Notes under the pieces: model-generated
Seen by the model: only the letters and a program-made list of their open reading frames with translations
Database searches by the model: none
Told to the model about the DNA's origin: nothing
Made by a program: the position numbers and the translations under genes
Source of the DNA: Edolisoma coerulescens
Taxonomy: Eukaryota; Chordata; Aves; Passeriformes; Campephagidae
Reading direction: 5' to 3'
Assembly: GCA_013397115.1 (NCBI GenBank)
Contig: VWZW01002764.1
Span: 505,968-569,967, forward strand
DNA length: 64,000 bases
In this document: positions 22,184 through 33,625 of the stretch, in pieces
How the letters are laid out: the number at the start of each line of letters is the position of its first letter
Position numbering within the stretch: the first letter of the stretch is position 1

Positions 22184-22576
22184 CAGCGGGGTCCGGTGCG
22201 CACCGCTCCGTGCTCGGCCCCCGGCGGGGGCAGCGGGGTCCGGTGCGCACCGCTCCGTGCTCGGCCCCCGGCGGGGGCAGCGGGGTCCGGTGCGCACCGC
22301 TCCGTGCTCGGCCCCCGGCGGGGGCAGCGGGGTCCGGTGCGCACCGCTCCGTGCTCGGCCCCCGGCGGGGGCAGCGGGGTCCGGTGCGCACCGCTCCGTG
22401 CTCGGCCCCCGGCGGGGGCAGCGGGGTCCGGTGCGCACCGCTCCGTGCTCGGCCCCCGGCGGGGGCAGCGGGGTCCGGTGCGCACCGCTCCGTGCTCGGC
22501 CCCCGGCGGGGGCAGCGGGGTCCGGTGCGCACCGCTCCGTGCTCGGCCCCCGGCGGGGGCAGCGGGGTCCGGTGCG
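22184..22576. repeat. 47-bp GC-rich minisatellite, 8 identical copies plus a partial ninth
   Basis: Units start at 22184, 22231, 22278, 22325, 22372, 22419, 22466 and 22513, with a 17-bp partial copy at 22560 cut off by an N at 22577. The copies read as identical. Each contains the palindrome CGGTGCGCACCG and the hairpin GCCCCC-GGC-GGGGGC. The unit has no stop codon in any frame on either strand, and 47 is not a multiple of 3, so all six frames stay open. It lies in the inferred ZHX3 promoter island. Confidence 0.97.
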
Positions 22577-22787
22577 NCCCGCGCTTCGCCGCCGCCCGCA
22601 CCCGCTGTCCCCGGTACCGCAGACCCCCGGCAGGTGCGGGGCAGCGGGGCCGAGGCGGTCCCACGTCCCCCGTCCCCGTGCGGGGCGCCCACCCGAGGGT
22701 CGGGACACGCGTGGACCCTCCCGCCCCGCCGCCGCCCCGGTGCGCCCAGCCCTGCCCTGCCGCTGGCCGGGGAGCGGCGGGGGGGGG

Positions 22788-22805
22788 NNNNNNNNNNNNN
22801 NNNNN
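22788..22805. other. Assembly gap (18 N) within CpG island
   Basis: Run of 18 N after a poly-G stretch. Its true length is unknown. A single N at 22577 ends the minisatellite array. Both are typical of GC-rich sequencing failure. Confidence 0.99.
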
Positions 22806-23206
22806 TGCGCTGCCGTGGGCTCGCCAGCAATTAAAATTAAAATAAATCCAGTTAAAAATCCGGTCCCGCCGCTGTGAGAGCTTTGCGTGAGCACCCGGCT
22901 GCGTGGGGCGGCCCGGGACCCACCCGGCTGCGTGGGGCGGCTCGGGACCCCTCTCCGCCGGGGTGGTCTGGGTTGTTTTTCTTTTAGTCTGGGTTTTTAG
23001 AGGAAGAAAAGTGCTTTTTTGCAGCCCTCGCTGGCTGCTCGCTGCCTGGACAGCGGGGCAGCAGACCCCACTCGTGTCGCAGCTGAGGGGTCGGAGGGTT
23101 GGTCCCGGCGGGGATTTTTGGAGCCCTTGGTGTTGCGGCAGTACCAGGTTTAAAGTGCCGGTGCTTGGGACGAACCGGGATGTGAGCAGACGGCATCTCC
23201 CGGTTC

Positions 23207-23314
23207 TCACAGGTAGGAAAACCGAGCGGCCGCTCAGTGACGAGCCCGAGGCCGCACAGGAAATCTGTGGCGGAGCTGGGGCTAGACCCCAGATTTCCCG
23301 TTCGGTGCTTTCCT
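23207..23314 (-). mobile_element. MIR-like (CORE-SINE) fossil inside CpG island
   Basis: Read on the + strand it follows the reverse complement of a MIR element in order: AGGAAAACCGAG, CTCAGTGACGAGCCCGAGG, CACAGGAAATCTGTGGC, GGAGCTGGGGCTAGACCCCA and GGTGCTTTCC. These match the usual GAGGAAACTGAGG..GTGACTTGCCCAAGG..CACACAG..GGCAGAGC..GGATTCGAACCC..GTGCTCTTTCC order. Recognised by eye; a RepeatMasker search would settle it. Confidence 0.65.
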
Positions 23315-23560
23315 TGCCGGGCTGGGGACAGAGGTTTAACCTCACACTCTGGGGCTGCCGGGGTAAAGTCCTGCCTGGGCTGTGCCAGCTCCTAGCCAGG
23401 GCTCCTGCGGTGGCAGCCGGGCGTGTGGCCAGGTGCCAGCAGACCGAGGCCTCTCCGCTGCGAGAGGTGGATTTGGAGAGCAGAGAGGTCCCTCTGGATG
23501 GACGTGGGTCCAAGGAGGAGAGCGGGTGTGTGCCGCTCGGGTGGCACATTTGCTTGGCAA

Positions 23561-26500
23561 GCTGGCCTGTGTGAGCGTGGCCCCATCCTGCTGCTCAGGG
23601 CACACTTTGTGTCCTCGAATCTCAGACAATACGGTTTTTTAAAGGAGTTCTCTGCTATTCTGATTACGTGATGGGAAATTTTTGGGGGAGAGGCAGGTGA
23701 TGTGTCTTGTCAGGCCATGTGACGTACCTGGAAAAGCTCATATGCAAGCCTTTCTTGATCTCATTTTTCCCATTTCTGCCCCACTAAAGGGCACAAACTG
23801 CCCAGCCATGGGCTTTCTCCCTGCCCAGTGCCATAGGGTGGCTCCAGTTGAGCAGGGAGGGTTTCCCTGCTCTTCTCCCTTACCACCTACTCTGGCTGCA
23901 GTCCCCAAACAAAGATCATAGTGTCCTGAGGAACACTTCTCCATGGATAGGAAGCCAGAAGTTTACTTCATTAACTGGAACAGCTTATTCTAAACTAATC
24001 TCTCCTTAAGAGATGAGGAGGAAGGGAAAAACAGCCAGATGCTTAGAAGCATTTTATTTACCGTAAAAGAAAACAGCAATTTAATGATAACTTCTATTAA
24101 CTAGGTTGGGTCTGTGACCTTGATGTATTTTACAACATAGCTGAGAAGAGGGAGCAGACTGTTCCAGTCTGTTTATTGTTTCCTCTTAGTGCATCCCAGT
24201 AACTCGCAGCACACGGATGCCCACACAGTTCTGGAGTCCTGACCCACCTTTGGGGGTGGGGAAGAGGAGGCTGTTGGATCAGATTTGCTTCAGATAGAGC
24301 CTAATTTGTAGCTGGTGTTAATTATATTATAGATGGGTTGGGGTTTAGCATAGGTTTTTCTGACAGGGCTCAGCCTCCGCAATTCTTGCTACTGTAGAAA
24401 AGCTGTAGTAACTTGAAGCCCTGAAGTCACTCGTGGGAGCACATCCCTATCAATACATTCCTTGTTGTAAAGCCAAGTGAAACCAGCCCCGTGGGGACTG
24501 CTGGCTTTCATCGGGAGGTGCAGGGATGGATGCAGGCGGTGCTGACAGCCTGGAGCGGGGAAGCCTGGAGCAGGTGAGCCAGGCTGGTAGTGAGAGCCAT
24601 CTGGATTGTCAGAGGAGAGATTCAAACAGTAGTGTGGCTCCAGTTCTCCTTTATATAAGTGTGTCTCCTTGCTCTGCAGGGTTTTCCTTCTATTTAGATC
24701 TCCTGTTCCTCCCCTCCAAAAACACGGTCCCCTTGTGTATGCGAGCTTTTCCCTCCGCCTTGGTTACTATGGTGTTACTATGTAAAAACAGCTCGTCTTG
24801 TAGTTCCTGGAATTATCTGCAACTTGGGTTTGCAGTCCAGCCCTGGGACACGGGCCTGTGTCCGTCCCTTGTCCAGCCTTTCCCTGTCTGTGTGATGGGA
24901 CGGCTCTGGAGGCAGCATTGTCTGCAGGGCACGGCTGTGTCTTGGTCCCACGGGGCTTCCTCCGGGTTTCTGGGCACCAGGATCCCGCTGCTCCGTGTGA
25001 GGCTGTGGCACAGGTGCATCTCTTGCTGTTCCTGAATGTGGGAGTGTGTCTGGGCAGTGATGAGCCCTGCAAGACCCGCTCACATTCATCCCCTCCAGGG
25101 ACTGGGCCGACTGCAGACAGGGCATCAGCTCCCCCTGAAAACTGTGGGAATGGAGACAAAACAATTGGGAGTCTCTGGAAATCTGTGCAAACAAAAGGCA
25201 GAAGGTGGGAGCAGACATCTCCCCCCACCCTGCTCAGCCCCCCCAGCTTGTGCAAGTTAACCCCCATGGGCTGGCTCGTTGCTGCCCACTTTGCTGCAAT
25301 GGGTCCCTTGCTTCCCACCGCCTGATATTATTATTCCTTTCTGTCTTTTCCACCTGATTTGCAAGTAAAAAAGCATGAGGGAGGTTCACCCCATGGAGAA
25401 GTCCTTGGTTTGCTCACAGCTGATGTAAATTATTGTCATCCTCGTCATTCTTGCACGGGACTGGTGTCACCCTGGAATAGAAGGATTTTGTTGGGAGAGC
25501 AGGAGTCCTGAGCCAGGTCCAGGTTCCCCCCACCCTGCTCATCCTAAGGGTGATTTTCCCCATGCAGACTCAGAATCCTGCCGAGTTGCCTCTCTCTTTG
25601 CATTAGCTACATAGGAGCCCAGGAGGATTATGTTTGTAACTTAGGTACCTGTTCCAGGTGGGATGAGTCTAGTCCTGCTATGGAGGCTGATTTGGAGAAG
25701 ATCCTGCTTACTGGTGCCTGATGGTCTTTGTGGTGAAGGTCAGCAGCCTCTCTCCCTCTGGCAGCTGTGATGGCTCTTCTGCTTTGTTAAGTGGGAGCGG
25801 GGTGATGTTTCTAATTATAAAGGAAAAAGTCTTGTACTTCTCCCCTCCTTTGTTTGTTTGCTTTTTCTCTTCTTTTTTTTTTTTTTCTCTTGACAAATGT
25901 TCTAAATAACAATGCTTAAAATGCAAATGGAGTGAGCTTGACTGCGAAGGCCTGGCTGGGGAGGACTGTGGTGGAGCTCGAGGAGCTGGTGATGACACAT
26001 GGCACAAGAGCAGAGCCGAGGCGGTTGGGTTGTCACCAGAGCAGTCGCAGCCGTGGCAGCCGTGGCTCATCTCCACGTGGAGGACAGTCTCATGTGCTTC
26101 AAAGGCTTTGTGGTTTCTCATTCGCCATTCAGAGGGACACTGTGTGAGGGTGCCCTCTGCTTGTTCTACAGGCACAATAAGGGGACATTTAACTGGACTC
26201 CCTTTTATATGCGTGCTCTTCACTCCTTATTCCTGCTTTTTTATTTTTTAATTAGAAATAGAAAAATTGGAGAATGAGCCTTCCAAACTGTGTGTCCAGT
26301 TGCAGTCATGGCATCTGTAACATTCCTCCTACTGCAGGCGAGTGCTGCTCTCACTGTTCCAGCCAGGCCCCTCATGTGTTTTAGCACTTGCTTGGGGAAA
26401 AAAAAGAGAAATAAAATAACATGGTGTTGAGGTTGCAAAAGTTTCCATTATAGCTCCACCCAAACACTCCTGCCCAGTAATGCTCAGAAAATTCAGTCTG

Positions 26501-29500
26501 GGTGATGGGGCTTCCCTGCCTGCCTTGCTGCTGGGCTGCTTGGGGAGAAGTGGAACAGCTTTTGGTTTTGTTTTGTTTTTCTTTCTTTTAATACAGAGAT
26601 GCTTGAGAGCCATGTCAGGACTAGGGTGGGGAATGAGCTCTGGCACCTGACTCCTTAATAAAAAGCCTGGGTGGCACAGGTTTAAAGTGCGAGCACTCAA
26701 AAATTCACTGAGCCAGAGGCAGATGGATCAAGTAGAAAGGGGCTTCCAGGGGGGCAAGGCGGCTCTTTGCTATTTGTGTTGGTGTTGTTTAACTCTTCTT
26801 CTCCTGAATAAGTGCCTTGATGTTGTTTTCAGGCTGATTTTGTCCCTCTGCTGTAAAGGCATCAGTTTGCTCCTGTGGGAAGGATAAGAAGGGAGTTAGT
26901 TGCTCCTGGATCATGGCTTGGTGTGCGGGATGCTTGCAAATGCTCTGCTCTCATGCCTCAGTAAATAAAGAGGTTTTCATGGGACTTATAAAAAACTTCT
27001 CTTTTGGAAATAGGTCAAGCAAATATTTATTTCCCTCAGGTGTCATGCCAGTGTTGCACAAATACTTGAATGGGTAGTCATTTTATTTTCCCCTGCTTTG
27101 TTTCTTCTTAAGCACATTCAGTTCTTTTTTTGCAGTGGTGTGGGGACACACATTAATAATTACATGCAATCAGTCCTGCCCCTCTCTCCATCTGGAAGTC
27201 TGTGCATCTTCTGTGGGCTTATGCTCTACTGTTGCAGTGCTGTAAATTGGAAGCTGTGACACTTTTTTCTTTACATTCAGGTGCTTCTCAGCTGTGGGGA
27301 TATTTTTTTGTTCTCCAGAAGAGTTTCAGGTCAGTGGTGGGTCAGCTGCTGCAATGAATTTAAAAACAAAACTCCCAGAATACAGCAAAACTCAACAAAA
27401 TGGCCAAGCTGGTGTCTTGCTTTCCTGTCCTAAAGCCTCAGCCGTGGTGTTGCTGGTGTCTCTTTGGACAGCAAGTCCAATGCCTGGGTTATCCCACAGA
27501 TGGAACGTGCAGTTACTGCCAAAAGCTTGTGCCCTGCTGTCTGGTGGAGCTTCTGTCTTCCTCAAATAATCAGGGATCAGTTGGTATCTGTCTTTAAAGA
27601 GGGATTGAAACTTCTTGTCTGCTCTTGAAATGGTAAAAATAAAGAGTTTAGTTAAGAGAACCAAAATTAGGCTTGAAGTCTTGCTTGATCTTGCAGCTCT
27701 TCATCTCCCGATGTCCTCAGTGCAGGAGTAGCAAGGGTCTGTGCTGGAGTGCACTGGAGTACTTGGAGGACACTTTGTGGAAGAGGATGTTTGAGATGGG
27801 GCTGTCTTGGATGCTTTTTGATGTGTAGCATATTAAACAAACTTCAGTCTTGGGTCTGTGCGTGAAGGATCCAAATGCATTCCTGGCTCCTCGTGCTCGT
27901 ACTCAGGGCAGGCTGCAGTGGCTGGACACTTCCCTGGTGGCTCCAGGTCCTGCCTTGGGGCATGAGTAGCACAAGGATCATTCCAGCTTCCAGTGACAGA
28001 AAACACTGGGCTTTCTCTTACAGCCTGCAGCCTTCAGGCTCTGGTCAGCTTTGCAGAGGTGGTCACCTCTCAACCAGCACCTTGAGCAGGTGGCTTTGGA
28101 GGCTTGGAAGGGTTGAATGTGATGTTATTTTCCACAGCCCTGGTAAGATGGGTGTTTACACTTTGCATTAAAGGTTAATTGGCTCTTGCATTGGTTCCTG
28201 GGTGTGGGGTGGCCCTTAGAGACAGATCACCCTGACACCTGTGCCGGGGGTTGTGCCAGCCTGGTGTGTGTTGTGCTTTGATTTGTTAAACAGGATGTAA
28301 AAGAAGGCTCCCCTTCTGAAATGTATCCTGTTCTTTCTTTGCTAGGAATTGTTTCCACATCACAAAATATTTAAGAGCAGGGGAGTGTGTCTGTTTTACA
28401 GAGGCAGAGCTGACTTAAACCCAAAAATCCAAGCACAGAACCCCTCAGCTGTGCTGGCACAGGGGAGGCAGGCTGTGGCCTGGGCTGTGAGCAAGCAAAC
28501 GATGTGAATATTTCTTTTAGAGCATAATCCACCTGTTGGGCTTTGCTCCCCCAGCCCTGCAAGCAGTGGGAAGTGTAGCAGATGTTTTAAATGGCAGCCA
28601 GCACTCCCTGCTCCAGTGTCTGGCATCTCCATGTTGCTTTACAGGCAGGAAAGACGGAGACTGAGGATGATGTAGCAACTGCTGCAGGTTTGCAGGGCCT
28701 TTGTTTTTAGTTGTTTCCCCTCTGTTGTTGTGTCTGGCTTGGTGGCGTGGTGTTGTCCTGCTCTCCCAGCCCGTGCTGAGCTGTGTTTGCTCTGCCATGT
28801 GCTAGAATAATTTCTGGAGTTTGGAAATTCTGCCCTGGGAATACAGAAGTGCTTATTAGAGCACTAGAGAGGAAGGTGCTTTGAAGGAGGTGTCTTTGGA
28901 ATTGGTATGCTGGGGGTTAATTTTGCAATACCCCTCTCCCGTGAACAGTCACTGTGTATCCACCTGCTCCTAATCTTTTTCCAAGCTCCTTTTGGTACTT
29001 TATGCTCTCCTAATTTTCCTGGCATCCTTCTCTTGCTTTGTTAGTTTTTTAGATGTGTGTTTTCAATCTTATTTTCTGCTGTGGGGTCACCTGTGTGTTT
29101 CCCTTTGGTGTTGCAGGACATTGCTTTTCTTATTACCTTCAGGGTAGGTCTCAGAGCAGGCTGTGGGTGCCCAGCCGCTTGTGGCAAGCAGGAGATTGGG
29201 GTGTTTAAAGGAATTTTAAAGGCTTTGTGCTCCTACTTTGATCTTCTCTGGTACCTAGGATAGGTTTTGATTGTTTGTTTTTTGGGGGTTTTTTTTGATT
29301 GTGGTTTTCAAGGGGACGGTTGGAACGGAGAGGTGGGGGTGAGAAGCAGCCCTTGCTTTGAGGGGTAACGACAAATAAACGGCGCTGCAAGGCAAACACT
29401 ACATCCCTTGTGTGCTCAAAGCCCTGCTGTTGACAATAGTGTTGTGCCTGTCCAGGTGAAACGAGGTGGTAAATAGTATTTGAGATTCAGCAGTGAAATT

Positions 29501-32500
29501 AGGGATCTCTATGCTGAGTATCTCTGAAAAAAGGGTTTCCATAAGGAAGACCTGATAGCAGGACAAAGTGGTCCTTGCTGCTGGGTGTTGTGGGCTGGTA
29601 TTGCTCTGTCCCTTGTGCTCTTCTGGTGTGAGGATGAAGCCACCTCAGTCCACCAGAGCTGCTCATGGGGCAGGGGACATCGTTCCTGCCTCTGTGCGGG
29701 CGTTTGGGCATCGCTGGAGCCTTGGCCTTGGAAATGGGGGCTCGTTTCCCACACGTGGGGAGATTTCCCTTCTTAATTGCAAATGTCAGCCAAGGGGAAA
29801 AGGGTATGGTTGGTGTGAGGCAGTGGAGGATGGGGGGAACAGCAGAGGTGTTGATGAACACGGCAGGGTTGCATCGCCTTCCCAAAATATCTGCTCTGTG
29901 GATTTCTTTTCTGCTCTGCTCCTTAATGCTGGGAAACCCTGCCCTGTGCATCTGCTCTGCTGGGGCTGAGTTTGTCAGGGCATTGTAGGCATGAGGCTGG
30001 GAAGAAAATGGGAAAAAAAAAAACCATGTTGAATGTAAAATGTCATTGATTTCTTTCTCTATTTTTTTGTATTTTTCTTCTAATTTAATCAATTCCCTAC
30101 TGTGTTGTAAATTCCAAATGTGAATGGGAAATAATCTCACCAGTACAATAATTAGCATGTAACCAGCAGATGAAGAAAACCCAAACTGCTGAGCTGATTG
30201 GTGAATGCTGACTGTTTTCCGAATTAATTTCAATAATCACATCTCCCATTAAAAAGAAGACGGGGCGGGGAGGAAGTCTTAAATTTTCGTCAAGCTCAAT
30301 GTAGCGAAAAATGGTATGTGCAGTGTAGCTGTTCTGCATGTGATTAGAAAAAAGAGCTGAGGGAGGTTCTTGGAACTGAATTAGCAACAAAGTATTGCTA
30401 ATTTTGCAACCAAGAAGCTCAATTTCACCTGCTTTTTTGGGAAGAGAAAAAGAATTGTAAGTCAAATATCCATAATTTTATGTAGGTGTCTAACAGTAAA
30501 TAGTCTACTGGAAGAGGAAAACATTCCCTCTTAGTTGTGCTTTGCTGCAGGATGCAAAAACAAATCCACTGGAGACCATTAATGGTGAAATATGTTTACT
30601 GTGCATCCATCCAGCTCCCGAATATTTTGTTGTGCTTTGAAGGGAGAGATGGAAATTGGTGTTTGGGAAGGGGCGATTTCAGAGCATCCAGGAGCTGCAC
30701 ACCTTGGCACAGGGATCTGCAGCCCTGCTCTGCTCTGCCTTCCTCTCCTGCTTTTTTTTTTTGGCTGGTTCTGCCCCAAAGGTGGGTGGTGTTTGGAGGA
30801 GGGAGAAACCCTCTCTCAGCCTTGGTACCTCCATGGTGTCACATCCAGACAGCACCAGGAAAGGTCACCTCTGCAGAGCTGTACCTGGCAGCTGGTCTAA
30901 TTACGCACCTGAATTCACAGTCAGGATTAGCAGAGATGATTTTATCTCCTAATGATGTTTTTCCCTTCATGGCCATGGCCACCTCACCCTCAGGGCTTAT
31001 TTTCCAACAGCAAAGCACAGGTGATGCTGCTACCAGCTGTTGGGCCGGAGCATCACTTTAGAGATGCTTTTTCATTCCAGTTTAAACTCAATTTTAGGAA
31101 CATTTGCAAAGTTGTGATAGAGCTTGGTGATTGTAGGCTTAAAATTTTTCACTTAGGAGTGCAGGGATGGTCTGCTGAAACCCTGGGCATACAAGTGGTG
31201 GGTCCACGCTGTGCTGCAGTGGTGAGAAATCCTGGAGTGTGTGATGGAGCCACCTTTTAATTAATGCAAAATGTCACTCTGGCACGAAGCTGGTGATCCC
31301 ACGTGCTCCCTGTTTTCAGTGTGGGGATTGACACCTGCCCAGAGGCACCTGTGGTCTGACAGCCAGCAGGGAGACCAGGCCCCAGAGAGCATCTCTGGTG
31401 TGTGGCACTCGGGACCTCACCCTCCCAAAGGCTCAGGACACCGTAGCATGTGATATTATTGTCATATATTTTTTAAAAAACAATTTGAAAAAGCCAGCCC
31501 AGCCCAAGTGCTTTGACACAGAATTTGTTATTTTATCAATTTGAGCCTGGTACTCTGTGGGAAGGTCTGCAAGGGGATCACTCTGGGATTTTCTTTGCGT
31601 GTTTTCCTAATGTTAGAGACAGTCTCAAAGAAGTTTCACATTGTTTCGTTTCCCCTCCACGCTTGATGTTTTTTTAAAAATAAAAGCTAATGTCAACAAC
31701 CCTGCAATAACCAGTGAGTGAATATGCATGTTCTGCACACAGTTAAGTTGTTTTTTTTTTGTGAAAAGCAAGATTTAGCTGGCAATCATTTTATGAGCTA
31801 TGGATAAAAATGTATGTTTTAAACCACCTCACTAATGGCTTTTTCTTTTTTCTTTTTTAAAATGCCGTTAGTCAAGGTAGAGAGTGGAAAAAAAACAAAG
31901 CAGAGACTGAGAAAAGTCATTTGAGGTGAGTAAACAATTTGGCTTTTTTTGTTTAATGAAAGCCCAAAAAATGGCCCATTGCCACTGTGTATGTTAAGGG
32001 TACCTTAAATACAGAGCGTCCTTCAGTGCTGACAGGCATCCCAAACACCTTTTATAATAAAACTCTAATTATAGTTTAGCGACTTCATAGGTTCTCTGGA
32101 TCGTCTTGGGAATATTGCACTGAAATCAGGGAGAATATTTATATTTTGTGCGACTTACGGGTGAACCAGATTTAGAGCTGGACTTGGTGAGTGTGGTACA
32201 GAGTGAAGTATTTATGCTGTGTTAGAGAGTTGTGCTTGCTGCTTCACGATACAGTTTTGGGGTTAAACTCTGCATTTTGGGAAATACTTCCTGAATGCAG
32301 CAGTGTGGATTCCCAAATCCAGACCCCAGCTGAGCTGGTTGGAAAAGGGTTCGGCTGGTGGCCAGCGTCTGCAGCCCATCGCTACCTCCTGATGTCTGGC
32401 TCTTGGGGCTCTTGGATTAAAGCCCAGCACTCAGAACCAGGGACTTCAGTGAAAATATCGGCTTCTTAAAGGGAAACAAAACCTCCAGAGCTTTGTGGTT

Positions 32501-33588
32501 ATGGAGAAAAGCTGGAAAATGGGAATTCTTGGGCAGAGAGTGGCAGGGAGATGTATTAGGCTGGTTGCTTCCCAGTATCCCAGACTGGGAGCAGTGCCAT
32601 GGGGTCCTGGGCTTGACTTTTGGCTTTAGAAGTTGGCATGGCAGACACTGCTAGGTTGGTTCTTTTCTCCTCTGTTTATTTGTTTCTTCCCTCCTTCATT
32701 TTAATACTGTCTCCTGGGAGATTCCAGCTGAAGTCTATTAATTGCTGAGATGTTTCTTTTCCCCCGTGTCGTGGATGCTGGGTCCTGTTTGGCTGTGGGT
32801 CGTTTCTGGCACAAATGGAGGAGCAGCAGGACAGAAGAGCTGTGCTTGTGCTGGGTGTGTGTTTGTGTGTCCTGCAGAGGTGTCCTGTAGGTGTTACACA
32901 CTCGTGTTTGGGCTCAGCCACACTCTGTGCCACCGAGGCTCGTCCTCCCTCTGGAGCTCTTTGTGTACCCCAGACTTTGAGGGACCTTGCTGAGTCAGTG
33001 TGGGGTTTTATTTCAATTTATTATTTCTCTTGCAAGCTTAAGTTGGAGGTTTGTGAAACGGCTGATCTGATGCTAAGGGATAACTTTGGACAGCTTTCTG
33101 CCAGTCCAGAAACTCTTGGAGAGGTCTGGTAAGTTCCCCCCAAAAAGTCGTCACCAGTGGGACACTTCAAAATCCTGAGGATGGATCAAATCAAGTGATA
33201 ATTCATCAAAGGTTCCTTCTGCTTGGCCATCAGTCCATGAAAATCTGTATCACTTTGCCCTCCTACTTGAGAGATTTTCTCCAGAATTGTGTCTAGATAG
33301 TTGTCTTTACTTTCCCTATCCTGATCAAATCAGAGGTCCTTGTGACCCCAGGAGATGAAGCTTCTCTTATGCTGATACTCCCTGCAAGGGCATCTTTTCT
33401 CTCTGCGAGTATTTTGGAGCTCGTGATAAAATTGCAAGGCTTCGGCAGTGCCCATTTGAGTGCTATTTGTGTGCCAAACCCTGCTGAATACATCTTTTAT
33501 CACAGATTTGTAACAGTAGCTGTTGGAGGGGAGCTTCACGGGAGAAGTGCTTTCAGAAGAATGCTTTTGTAAGGGAACCCTGTCCTGC
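23561..33588 (+). other. ZHX3: ZHX3 5' intron, segment 1
   Basis: Non-coding sequence downstream of the island. Open frames reach 244 aa (29499-30233, - strand) but none resembles a known protein or has splice support. Several poly-T/poly-A runs occur. The stretch near 30,020-30,480 is AT-rich with TAATTA/AATTAAT-type motifs and is described separately. I see no RNA gene. Confidence 0.6.
30020..30480. promoter_or_regulatory. AT-rich candidate regulatory element in ZHX3 intron
   Basis: Non-repetitive AT-rich block with clustered homeodomain-type cores (TTTAATC, ATAATTAGCATG, GAATTAATTTCAATAATC, CCATTAAAAAG). It is not simple sequence. The look is that of a conserved non-coding element, but conservation cannot be tested here. 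Confidence 0.3.
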
Positions 33589-33625
33589 AAAAAAAAAAAA
33601 AAAAAAAAAAAAAAAAGAAAAAAAA
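33589..33625 (+). repeat. Poly(A) tract
   Basis: Twenty-eight A, one G, then eight A. No processed-gene sequence or clear target-site duplication was seen upstream, so it is called a homopolymer tract rather than a retrocopy tail. Confidence 0.85.

Larger units (their letters stand above)
21800..23560 (+). promoter_or_regulatory. ZHX3: CpG island, inferred ZHX3 promoter and non-coding first exon
   Basis: CpG and G+C density rise sharply relative to both flanks across about 1.7 kb, as in a vertebrate CpG-island promoter. ZHX3 lies downstream on the + strand with an untranslated leader and a spliced 5' UTR; LPIN3 is divergent on the - strand. The island is thus best explained as the ZHX3 promoter, possibly bidirectional. 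A donor-like CACAG|GTAGGA (exon edge 23212) could end a first exon. The long open frames on both strands come from lack of stops in GC-rich repeats, not from coding. The 18-base N gap at 22788-22805 means some sequence is missing. Confidence 0.7.

Noticed and set aside
22184..22576. CRISPR-like direct repeats
   Set aside because: The 47-bp units are strictly tandem with no spacers, and the setting is a vertebrate promoter. This is a minisatellite.
21676..23549. Long open frames on both strands (up to 556 aa) in the GC-rich region
   Set aside because: They result from a stop-free 47-bp repeat and CpG-island composition. All six frames are open and several run across N gaps. There is no family resemblance.
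29499..30233. 244-aa open frame on the - strand
   Set aside because: No domain, no splice sites and T-rich low-complexity content. Expected by chance in 36 kb of intron.
33589..33625. Poly(A) run as the tail of a processed pseudogene
   Set aside because: No gene-like sequence upstream and no clear flanking duplication.
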